Shown: one piece after another, positions 1 through 5,232 of the stretch
Layout: every line of letters starts with the position of its first letter
Position numbering within the stretch: position 1 is the stretch's first letter
Source of the DNA: Actinomycetes bacterium
GTDB lineage: Bacteria; Actinomycetota; Actinomycetes; Mycobacteriales; Micromonosporaceae
Length of the DNA stretch: 5,232 bases
Direction: 5' to 3'
NCBI GenBank assembly: GCA_023402505.1
Contig: JAEYGD010000454.1
Coordinates: 1 to 5,232, forward strand
Translations under genes and position numbers: made by a program
Notes under the pieces: model-generated
The model's input: only the letters and a program-made list of their open reading frames with translations
Database searches by the model: none
What the model was told of the DNA's origin: nothing

Positions 1-1
1 G

Positions 2-37
2 ACCGGCACCGCCGTCACCGGCACCGCCGGAACCGCT
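2..37 (+). repeat. In-frame 15-bp coding repeat (TGTA-type pentapeptides)
   Basis: The 12-mer accggcaccgcc occurs at 2-13 and again at 17-28, a 15-bp period, followed by a degenerate third copy beginning accgctgg at 32. In the frame of the membrane glycosyltransferase it encodes TGTAV, TGTAG, then TAGGHGG. This is a Gly/Ala/Thr-rich low-complexity loop of about 27 residues just before the helix that begins near position 86. It is most simply a flexible inter-helix linker expanded by slippage. The repeat may extend left of the window. Confidence 0.55.
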
Positions 38-811
38 GGCGGGCACGGCGGCGCGGGTCCCGGTGACGTCGCCGGCCGGCGGCTCGTCCGGTACCTGGTG
101 CTGCTGCCCACCGCCTTCCTGTTCCACGCGGCGCTGACCGAGTCGCTCTTCCTCTGCCTGGCGCTGGCCACCTTCCACTACGCCGAGCGGCGGCGCTGGC
201 TGCTGGTCGGCGTGATCGGCTTCTTCCTCGCGCTGAGCCGGTCGGTGGGCTTCTTCGTGGTCCTGCCGCTGGCCCTGGTGCTGCTGCGGCAGGGCGGCTA
301 CCGGTTCGGTCCACGTGCCCTGTGGGGGTACGTGCGCAGCGGCTGGCCGCTGCTGCTGGTACCGGCCGGCTGGCTCACGTTCATGGCGTTCTGCCGCTGG
401 CAGAGCGGGGACTGGTTCGCCTACAAGCGCACCCAGGAGGAGGGCTGGGGGATCCGCGTGCAGAACCCGTTCGGCGTGCTCTGGCACGGCCTGACCGGGT
501 CCCCGCCGCGCGACGCCCTGCGGGTCTGGATCGCCGTCGTGGTGCTGGTCGTCCTGGTCGCGGGCGCCCGCCGGCTGGGCCTGCCCTACCTGGTGTACGG
601 CGTGATGATGGTGCTGGTCCCGCTGTCGATGGGCCCGCCGGTGTACAAGAGCCTGCTGCGTTACCTGCTCGCCGTCTTCCCGGTGGCGCTGGTGCTGGCC
701 CACTGGGCGCGGCGGCGCGGCGTGGACGTCTGGTCGACCGCCCTGCTAGCCCTGCTCCAGGGCGCCCTGTTCGTGACGTGGCTGGCGTACTGGACCCACT
801 TCATCATCTGA
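2..811 (+). CDS. PIG-V-like integral membrane mannosyltransferase, C-terminal part (5' end outside window)
   Basis: The frame is open from the left edge to a TGA at 809-811, giving 269 residues of a larger protein. A GTG at 98 could start a 237-residue protein, but the frame continues upstream as RRLVRYLVLLPTAFLF, a run that belongs to the family core, so the gene most likely begins outside the window. Seen in the sequence, numbering from the GTG at 98: about seven hydrophobic helices (near 3-27, 34-64 as two, 83-98, 142-156, 162-178, 187-203, 213-233). The stretch TESLFLCLALATFHYAERRR followed by LALSRSVGF, and later SLLRYLLAVFPVALVLA, resembles the PIG-V / GPI-mannosyltransferase-like family of bacterial polyprenyl-phosphate-dependent glycosyltransferases. 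Family members transfer a sugar from a lipid carrier on the outer face of the membrane. The acidic catalytic motif of the first extracytoplasmic loop would lie in the missing N-terminal part and cannot be checked. Acceptor and exact sugar are unknown. It converges on the LacI-type gene. Another GT-C glycosyltransferase family is the main alternative. Confidence 0.75.
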   Translation, partial: TGTAVTGTAGTAGGHGGAGPGDVAGRRLVRYLVLLPTAFLFHAALTESLFLCLALATFHYAERRRWLLVGVIGFFLALSRSVGFFVVLPLALVLLRQGGYRFGPRALWGYVRSGWPLLLVPAGWLTFMAFCRWQSGDWFAYKRTQEEGWGIRVQNPFGVLWHGLTGSPPRDALRVWIAVVVLVVLVAGARRLGLPYLVYGVMMVLVPLSMGPPVYKSLLRYLLAVFPVALVLAHWARRRGVDVWSTALLALLQGALFVTWLAYWTHFII

Positions 812-1823
812 CCGGGGCCGGGCCGGCGCTGTCGCGGCGGACCAGCTCGGCCGCGAGCAGCTCCACCCGGGGCGCGGCGGCACCCGCGTCCAGCGCCAGG
901 GCCATCGCCCGGGCGCCCATCTGCACCAGCGGCAGCCGGATCGTCGTCAGCGCCGGGGTGACGTCGCGGGCGATCGGCATGTCGTCGAAGCCCGTCACCG
1001 TGACCTGCCGGGGCACCGCCACCGACCGGGCGCGCAGGGCGGCCAGCGCGCCGATCGCCATGGTGTCGTTGAGCGCCGCGATCGCGGTCACCGCCGGTTC
1101 CGCGTCGAGCAGGGCGGCGGTGGCCTCGGCGCCGCCGTCGCGGTCGAAGGCCGCGTACCGGATGCGGTGCTCGGGCAGGTCGCGGCCGTGCTCGGCGAGC
1201 GCGGCCCGCAGGCCGGCGAGCCGGTCGGTGGTCGTGGTGAGCACGGCCGGGCCGGCCAGCACGCCGATCACCCGGTGCCCGAGCCGGCACAGCTCGGTGC
1301 CGATCAGCCAACCGCCGGTGCGGTTGTCCGGCATGACCGCGTCGCCGGAGTGCTCGTGCCGGCCGATGACCGCCACCCGGCCGCCGGTCGCCTCGTACGC
1401 GGCGAGCTTCTCGTTGACCAGCCGGGTGAAGGCCGGGTCGTGGTAGCCGGATCCCGCCAGGATGATGGCCGCCACCTGTTGCCCGCGCAGCAGCTCGACG
1501 TACTCCAGCTCGCGGTCCGGGTCGCGGTAGCTGTTGCAGATCATCAGCAGCCGGCCCCGGTCACTGGCGACCCGCTGCAGGCCGCGGGTGACCTCGGCGA
1601 AGTACGGGTCGGACACGTCGTGCACGATCACGCCGACGGCGCCGCGGTGGGAACGGGCCAGGAACTGGGCGTGCGCGTTGGGCACGTACTGCAACTCGGC
1701 GACCGCCCGCAGCACCCGCGCCCGCAGCTCGTCGGTGACCGGCTTGCTGCTGCCGTTGATGACGCGGGACGCGGTGGCGGGGGAGACGCCGGCCCGCCGA
1801 GCCACGTCCGACAGGGTCGCCAC
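804..1823 (-). CDS. LacI-family transcriptional regulator
   Basis: A complete 339-residue DNA-binding regulator with a periplasmic-binding-protein-like sensor domain, close to the usual 330-350 residues. The start is the GTG at 1823-1821: a GGGAGGT ribosome-binding site lies 7 nt upstream, and the protein then opens directly with the canonical TLSDVARRAGVSPATASRVI helix-turn-helix (residues 3-22). An in-frame start 24 codons earlier (1895) lies inside the preceding GH15 gene and would add an arginine-rich tail atypical of the family. The hinge is YVPNAHAQFLA (46-56), keeping the minor-groove leucine L55. The sensor domain shows SDPYFAEV (71-78), the sugar-contacting arginine in DRLAGLRAAL (R201), ALNDTMAIGAL (250-260, N252/D253) and GFDDMPIARDVTPALTTI (278-295). 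The effector is probably a sugar; its identity cannot be read. It lies 49 bp downstream of the GH15 gene on the same strand, so regulation of that gene, of itself, or both is plausible inference. Its last 8 bp overlap the convergent glycosyltransferase. Confidence 0.93.
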   Translation of the reverse strand: MATLSDVARRAGVSPATASRVINGSSKPVTDELRARVLRAVAELQYVPNAHAQFLARSHRGAVGVIVHDVSDPYFAEVTRGLQRVASDRGRLLMICNSYRDPDRELEYVELLRGQQVAAIILAGSGYHDPAFTRLVNEKLAAYEATGGRVAVIGRHEHSGDAVMPDNRTGGWLIGTELCRLGHRVIGVLAGPAVLTTTTDRLAGLRAALAEHGRDLPEHRIRYAAFDRDGGAEATAALLDAEPAVTAIAALNDTMAIGALAALRARSVAVPRQVTVTGFDDMPIARDVTPALTTIRLPLVQMGARAMALALDAGAAAPRVELLAAELVRRDSAGPAPVR

Positions 1824-1836
1824 CGGGCCACCTCCC
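1824..1836 (-). promoter_or_regulatory. Ribosome-binding site that sets the LacI-type start
   Basis: Read on the minus strand, GGGAGGT occupies 1836-1830 and is followed by 6 nt (GGCCCG) before the GTG at 1823; the core GGAGG ends 7 nt from the start. This near-perfect anti-16S match with ideal spacing is the reason for choosing GTG 1823 over the upstream in-frame start at 1895. Confidence 0.8.
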
Positions 1837-1847
1837 GCTCGCCGCCG

Positions 1848-1865
1848 ACGGTCAGGAGTCACCGT
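1848..1865. promoter_or_regulatory. Candidate operator: ACGGT-N8-ACCGT dyad in the GH15-LacI gap
   Basis: In the 49-bp gap between the GH15 stop and the regulator start, ACGGT (1848-1852) and ACCGT (1861-1865) form perfect 5-bp inverted arms separated by 8 bp. One further symmetric A/T pair sits inside (1854/1859). It lies 25-42 bp upstream of the regulator start, a reasonable place for autoregulation. It lacks the central CG step common in LacI-family operators and is short enough to occur by chance, so the call is weak. Confidence 0.22.
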
Positions 1866-1872
1866 ACCGGAT

Positions 1873-3753
1873 CTAGGAAAGCCCTTGCCTCGCACTGCGG
1901 GCCACCCAGTCGTGCAGGGCGTCCCCGGCGGCGTCCAGGTTGAGCGCCGCCTCGATCAGGGCCAGATGGGTGAAGGCCTGCGGGTAGTTGCCCAGCGCCG
2001 TGCCGTCGGCGGCCCGCTCCTCCGGGCACAGCCCCAGCTCGCCGACACCGGACAGCAGGCGGTCGAAGACCGTACGGGCCTCGGCGTGCCGGCCCGCCAG
2101 CACCAGGGCGGAGACCAGCTCGAAGCTGCACAGCAGGAAGCCGCCCTCCTCGCCGGGCAGGCCGTCGTCGAAGCGGTACCGGCGCAGCAGCCCCGGCGCG
2201 ATCTCCAGGTGCTCCCGGATCCGGTCGATCGTGGACACCATCCGCGGGTCGTCGCCGGGCAGGAACCCGACCAGCGGGATCCGCAGCAGCGCGGCGTCCA
2301 GCTCGGTCGACCCGTACGCCAGCACGAAGCTGCCGAGCCGAGGGTCGTAGCCGCGGTCGAGGACCTCGGCGCGCAGCGCCTCCCGGGCCCGCCGCCAAGC
2401 GGACACCGGCGCGTCCCGGTCGCCGACCGACTCGGCGAGCCGGATGCCCCGGTCCAGGCACACCCACGTCATCACCTTGCCCATGACGTAGTGCCGGCGC
2501 GGCCCGCGCACCTCCCAGGGGCCGTGGTCGGGCTCCCGCCACCGGACGGCCATCCCGTCGACGTGGTGGCGCAACAGCCGCCACTGGTCGCCGTCGAGCG
2601 CGCCGGTCAGCTCCTGGTACGCCAGCGCGGCGTCGAGCACGTGCCCGTACGTGTCGAACTGCACCTGCTCGGCGGCCTCGTTGCCGACGCGGACCGGCCG
2701 GGAACCGGCGTACCCGTCGAGGTGGGCCAGTTCGCGTTCGACCGTCGTGCCGCCGCGCAGCCCGACCAGCGGAGCCAGGCCGTCGGCGGCCTCCGCGCAG
2801 ATCCCCAGCAGGAACTCCAGGTAGCGCCGGCCCTCCTCGGCGTGCCCCAGCCGGAACAGGGCGAGCAGCAGCAGGGCGGCGTCCCGGTGCCAGACGTAGC
2901 GGTAGTCCCAGTTGCGCACCCCGCCGATCTCCTCGGGCAGCGAGGTGGTGGGCGCGGCGAGCAGCGCGCCGGTCTCGTCGAACGACAGCCCGCGCAGCAC
3001 CAGCGCGCTGTGCCGGACCGCGTCGGCGGCGAGGCCCGCGTAGTCGCTGCGCGCCGACCACTCCCGCCAGGTGCGGCACGTCGTCGCCTCCAGGTGCGCG
3101 GCGTCCGGCGGTGACGGGGGCGGGTCGCCGTAGCCGAGCAGCACCGTGACGGTCGTGCCCGCGGTCGCGGTCACCGTGCCGGCCAGCCGCTCCCCGTCGT
3201 CGCGCAGCGGCAGGTCGGACTCGATCCACAGGGGCGGGTCGGCGCACCGCCAGCTCCGGCCGGCACCGCTCCACCGGGCGGCCCGGGTGCCGTACTCCGG
3301 GCGTGCGGTCACCTCGACGGTCAGCCGTGCGGTGCCGCGGGTCACGCGCAGCCGGCGGACCAGCACCGCGCCGGGCCGGATCGGCCGGTCCGGGTCGCCG
3401 GGCGCTACCGCGAGCAGGTCCCGTCCGACGACCTCCGCCTCGGCGGTGGCCCAGCGACTCTCCAGCACCAGGGTGTCCGGCAGGTAGCGGCGGGTGGGCG
3501 GGGCCGCGTCCGCGACGGTGTACGAGAAGGCGCCGCCGATCCGCCGGTCCAGCAGGCGGGCGAAGACCGCCGGGCCCTCGAAGTGCGGTACGCAGAACCA
3601 CTCGACCGCCCCGTCCGGCCCGAGCAGCGCCCCGGTGTGCGTGTCGGACAGGAACGCGTACGCGTCGATCGGCGGGAAGCCGGCGGCCTCTCGCGCCGGC
3701 CGCTCGCCCCCGGGGACCTGCTGCTGGGACGGGTGGATCCCGGTGCCCGACAC
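1873..3753 (-). CDS. Glycoside hydrolase family 15 protein (trehalase / glucoamylase type)
   Basis: A complete 626-residue cytoplasmic enzyme without signal peptide, matching the usual 600-670 residues of the actinobacterial GH15 group that includes the mycobacterial alpha,alpha-trehalases. The GTG start at 3753 has a GGAGG site (3765-3761) 7 nt upstream; the stop is TAG. The N-terminal beta-sandwich (about 25-235) opens with PPIDAYAFLSDTHTGALLGP and VEWFCVPHFEGPAVFARLLD. The (alpha/alpha)6 barrel (about 240-610) carries APTTSLPEEIGG then VRNWDYRYVWHRDA (279-292, substrate-binding region), NEAAEQVQFDTYGHVLDAA (358-376), GPWEVR (411-416, E414 the expected general acid), EEGGFLLCSFELVSALVLAG (535-554), and CPEER (576-580, E578 the likely general base) followed by LGNYPQAFTHLALIEAALNL (587-606). 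Family members invert alpha-glucosidic bonds. The substrate, trehalose versus maltooligosaccharide or another alpha-glucan, cannot be fixed from sequence. It probably forms an operon with the downstream LacI-type gene, 49 bp away. Family is near certain; substrate is not. Confidence 0.94.
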   Translation of the reverse strand: MSGTGIHPSQQQVPGGERPAREAAGFPPIDAYAFLSDTHTGALLGPDGAVEWFCVPHFEGPAVFARLLDRRIGGAFSYTVADAAPPTRRYLPDTLVLESRWATAEAEVVGRDLLAVAPGDPDRPIRPGAVLVRRLRVTRGTARLTVEVTARPEYGTRAARWSGAGRSWRCADPPLWIESDLPLRDDGERLAGTVTATAGTTVTVLLGYGDPPPSPPDAAHLEATTCRTWREWSARSDYAGLAADAVRHSALVLRGLSFDETGALLAAPTTSLPEEIGGVRNWDYRYVWHRDAALLLLALFRLGHAEEGRRYLEFLLGICAEAADGLAPLVGLRGGTTVERELAHLDGYAGSRPVRVGNEAAEQVQFDTYGHVLDAALAYQELTGALDGDQWRLLRHHVDGMAVRWREPDHGPWEVRGPRRHYVMGKVMTWVCLDRGIRLAESVGDRDAPVSAWRRAREALRAEVLDRGYDPRLGSFVLAYGSTELDAALLRIPLVGFLPGDDPRMVSTIDRIREHLEIAPGLLRRYRFDDGLPGEEGGFLLCSFELVSALVLAGRHAEARTVFDRLLSGVGELGLCPEERAADGTALGNYPQAFTHLALIEAALNLDAAGDALHDWVARSARQGLS

Positions 3754-3765
3754 GGTGCTCCCTCC
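3754..3765 (-). promoter_or_regulatory. Ribosome-binding site of the GH15 gene
   Basis: On the minus strand GGAGGGAG covers 3765-3758, with its GGAGG core ending 7 nt before the GTG at 3753. It supports this start, which leaves a 30-residue N-terminal tail (MSGTGIHPSQQQVPGG...) before the conserved YAFLSD core. Confidence 0.75.
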
Positions 3766-3778
3766 GCCGGCGGCGCGC

Positions 3779-3790
3779 CGGGTCTACCCG
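3779..3790. promoter_or_regulatory. Candidate operator palindrome upstream of GH15
   Basis: CGGGTCTACCCG is an inverted repeat with 5-bp arms (CGGGT/ACCCG) around a 2-bp centre, located 25-37 bp upstream of the GH15 start and directly beside the 22-bp repeat array. It contains one of the few AT-containing stretches of this spacer, so it could overlap a promoter or be a regulator site. No convincing -35/-10 pair could be assigned. It is short and may be chance; the neighbouring CGGCGCGCCG (3771-3780) is also palindromic, as expected in such GC-rich DNA. Confidence 0.25.
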
Positions 3791-3794
3791 CGCT

Positions 3795-3882
3795 GCCGGG
3801 GGCGAAACACCGTGCCGCCGGGCGCGAAACGCCGCGCCGCCGGGGGCGAAACGCCGTGCCGCCGGGGGCGAAACGCCGCGCC
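3795..3882. repeat. Four 22-bp tandem repeats in the intergenic spacer
   Basis: Four contiguous units at 3795-3816, 3817-3838, 3839-3860 and 3861-3882 share an exact 22-bp period. Each begins gccggg, has the core gcgaaac, and ends in cc. Units 3 and 4 differ only at unit position 19 (t/c); unit 1 has an a for g at position 15; unit 2 has c for g at position 7 and c at 19. Units 3 and 4 each contain GGCG-AAA-CGCC, a 4-bp stem with a triplet loop (3845-3855, 3867-3877); unit 2 keeps a 3-bp stem and unit 1 has a mismatch. The period is not a multiple of three and the array sits wholly between the permease stop and the GH15 start, so it is not coding. It may be a regulatory array, a processing or attenuation region, or a dispersed genomic repeat. 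Confidence 0.9.
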
Positions 3883-3906
3883 GGCCGGGTGGGACCACCC
3901 GACCGG
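3881..3906 (-). terminator. Strong GC hairpin behind the ABC permease gene, candidate terminator
   Basis: On the plus strand, CCGGCCGGGTG (3881-3891) pairs with CACCCGACCGG (3896-3906) across a 4-nt loop (GGAC). The 11-position stem has one C/A mismatch (3885/3902). It starts 10 nt downstream of the permease TAG on the minus strand. There is no run of U residues after it, so it would be a U-less hairpin of the sort often proposed in actinobacteria rather than a classic intrinsic terminator. It would separate permease transcription from the GH15-LacI unit. The left arm shares its first two bases with the last 22-bp repeat. Confidence 0.5.
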
Positions 3907-3916
3907 CGCGGCCGGC

Positions 3917-5232
3917 CTACTCGGTGCGGATGCCGTCGGGCCGGGTGAGCCGCCACAGCACCGGCAGGCTCGACGCGGTGACCAGCAGCACCACCGCCGC
4001 GCCGAGCGCGGTGGAGGCACCCACCACCGGCCAGGCGACGCGGACCGGTTCGTCCACCATGCGCAGCAGCACCGCCCCCAGCGCGACCCCGAAGACCGCG
4101 GCCAGGGCCAGACCGATCGCCACGGGCACGGCCGTCTGCCACAGCACCGACCAGCTCAGTGTGGCGCGCCGGGTGCCCACGGCCACCAGCATCGCCAGCA
4201 GGCGGCGCCGCTCACGCAGCTGCTCGATGATTCCGACGAGCATGCTCGCGGCGATCAGCAGCAGCGTGACCACCGCGCCGATGTAGAGGCCGCGTTGCAC
4301 GTTGACGAACTGGCGCGCCTGCCGGGTCTCGGCGAGGGCGTCCACCGACCCGAAGAGATCGACCGCGGCGGCGGCGTTGCGGACGTGCTCCAGCACGTCC
4401 GGCCGGTCCGGGTCCAGCCGCAGGTACGCGTCGACCCGCGGCTCGCCGATCCCGCCGGGCGCGGCGGACGGCGTGACCAGCAGCCCCTCGGTGGGCCAGC
4501 CGGCCGGGTCGGGCCGCCCCGGCACGGTACGCGTGCCCGGCGGCACCCGCCACGGCAGATCCTGCTCGCCGAGCCGCACCTGGTCGCCGGGGCGTACGCC
4601 GGCGACGTCGCCGGGCTGCGGAGGCACCAGGAAGACGTCGCCGTCGGCGCAGCGGTCGAGGTGCGCGAACTCGGCCAGCGCGGCGCAGTCGCCGATCCGC
4701 ACGCTCGCGAAGCCGTCCCCGTCGCCGCGTACGGCGACGGTGCCGAAAGTGGCGATCGCCGCGGTGACACCCGGCGCGGCGGCGAGCCGCTCGACGGCGG
4801 CCCGGGCCTGGCCGAGGTCCGCCGGGTCCAGGCGGACCACCGCCTGCGCCCGCGACGTGTCCTGCCCGGTGTCCTCGGTGAACCGGTCGGCGACACCGCT
4901 GAACAGCATCTGCAGGCCGATCGTGCCGGCCACCGCGACGGCGATCCCGCTGACCAGCCGCGCGGAGGTGGCGCTGTCCATCTGGAGGCGGCGCACCGCG
5001 AGCTGCCACGGCACCGGGCCGCCGCGCAGCCGTCGTACCACCAGGTCGGTGACCCAGGGCAGCAGCGTGACCGTGCCGACCAGCAGCAGCATCGCGCCGG
5101 CCGCGGTCTGGTTCTCCGAGCCGAGCGGGTCGACACCGGCCGCGGTGGCCGCGAGCAGCCCCAGGCCGGCGGCCGGCAGCAGCAGCCGCCAGGCCACCCG
5201 GCGGCGCACCGGCGCGGCGCGCCGGGTGACAC
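3917..5232 (-). CDS. FtsX/MacB-type ABC transporter permease, C-terminal half (5' end outside window)
   Basis: The frame ends with TAG at 3919-3917 and stays open through the right edge. A GTG at 5209 would give 430 residues, but the frame continues upstream (VTRRAAPVRRR...), no ribosome-binding site is evident, and duplicated FtsX-type permeases are usually about 800 residues or more, so this is probably the second half of one. Numbering from the GTG: two hydrophobic helices near 8-25 and 35-57, then LAVRRLQMDSATSARLVSG leading into a helix at 84-104. A large extracytoplasmic MacB-like domain follows (about 105-305, with two cysteines C175 and C187). The terminal FtsX domain has helices at 307-330, 357-383 and 392-416, including the cytoplasmic loop QLRERRRLLAMLVAVGTRRA (330-349), where such permeases contact their ATPase. 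Family members move lipids or lipoproteins, export drugs, or transmit signals; the substrate cannot be read. The partner ATPase gene would be expected outside the window. Confidence 0.85.
   Translation of the reverse strand, partial: VTRRAAPVRRRVAWRLLLPAAGLGLLAATAAGVDPLGSENQTAAGAMLLLVGTVTLLPWVTDLVVRRLRGGPVPWQLAVRRLQMDSATSARLVSGIAVAVAGTIGLQMLFSGVADRFTEDTGQDTSRAQAVVRLDPADLGQARAAVERLAAAPGVTAAIATFGTVAVRGDGDGFASVRIGDCAALAEFAHLDRCADGDVFLVPPQPGDVAGVRPGDQVRLGEQDLPWRVPPGTRTVPGRPDPAGWPTEGLLVTPSAAPGGIGEPRVDAYLRLDPDRPDVLEHVRNAAAAVDLFGSVDALAETRQARQFVNVQRGLYIGAVVTLLLIAASMLVGIIEQLRERRRLLAMLVAVGTRRATLSWSVLWQTAVPVAIGLALAAVFGVALGAVLLRMVDEPVRVAWPVVGASTALGAAVVLLVTASSLPVLWRLTRPDGIRTE

Noticed and set aside
322..1446. 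A 374-codon plus-strand frame across the 3' ends of the convergent genes
   Set aside because: Out of phase with the membrane protein and antisense to the LacI-type gene; low-complexity Ala/Arg/Ser content typical of a shadow.
1824..1895. Longer LacI-type protein starting at 1895
   Set aside because: It would begin inside the GH15 coding region and add an arginine-rich tail; the GTG at 1823 has an ideal ribosome-binding site and the family-typical N-terminus.
1534..3114. A 526-codon open frame on the plus strand opposite GH15 and the LacI-type gene
   Set aside because: Gln/Pro/Arg/Val-rich composition without domains, wholly antisense to two convincing genes; a usual artefact of very high GC.
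3764..3780. CCGCCGGCGG and CGGCGCGCCG palindromes as regulatory sites
   Set aside because: Pure G/C palindromes of 10 bp are expected by chance in this composition and the first overlaps the GH15 ribosome-binding site.
3795..3882. The 22-bp repeats as a CRISPR array
   Set aside because: Units are directly contiguous with no spacers and are too short for CRISPR repeats; no cas gene is present.
1859..3898. A 679-codon minus-strand frame overlapping the GH15 gene in another phase
   Set aside because: Arg/Ala/Pro/Gly-rich shadow of GH15 whose start lies in the 22-bp repeat array; no recognisable domain, whereas the GH15 frame has family motifs throughout.
3784..4020. Small frames through the repeat array encoding repetitive RRFAPGG / GVSPPAA peptides
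   Set aside because: A 22-bp period shifts phase every unit, so open frames here are a by-product of the repeat and not protein selection; no ribosome-binding site was found.

Overview
The window is very GC-rich DNA with GTG starts, strong GGAGG ribosome-binding sites and long spurious open frames on both strands. This is typical of an actinobacterium. The protein styles (a PIG-V-like membrane mannosyltransferase, a trehalase/glucoamylase-type GH15 enzyme, a duplicated FtsX-type permease) would fit Micromonosporaceae or a related family, but that placement is inference from composition and gene style only.

Layout from left to right: (1) the C-terminal part of a multi-pass PIG-V-like glycosyltransferase on the + strand (2-811), cut by the left edge. 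(2) A complete LacI-family transcriptional regulator on the - strand (804-1823), converging on gene 1 with an 8-bp overlap of the two 3' ends. (3) A complete family 15 glycoside hydrolase on the - strand (1873-3753), 49 bp upstream of the regulator and probably co-transcribed with it. (4) A 163-bp intergenic region (3754-3916) holding four exact-period 22-bp tandem repeats, a strong GC hairpin just behind the upstream gene, and a small palindrome close to the GH15 start. (5) The C-terminal half of an FtsX/MacB-type ABC transporter permease on the - strand (3917 to the right edge), cut by the window.

The GH15-LacI pair reads as a small alpha-glucoside module. The cytoplasmic hydrolase probably cleaves trehalose or short alpha-glucans, and the adjacent sugar-responsive repressor is a plausible regulator of it. 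The permease and the membrane glycosyltransferase look like independent neighbours. No RNA genes, mobile elements, CRISPR arrays or prophage signals were seen. Most of the window is ordinary chromosomal content; the only structure not explained by genes is the 22-bp repeat array and the hairpin next to it.
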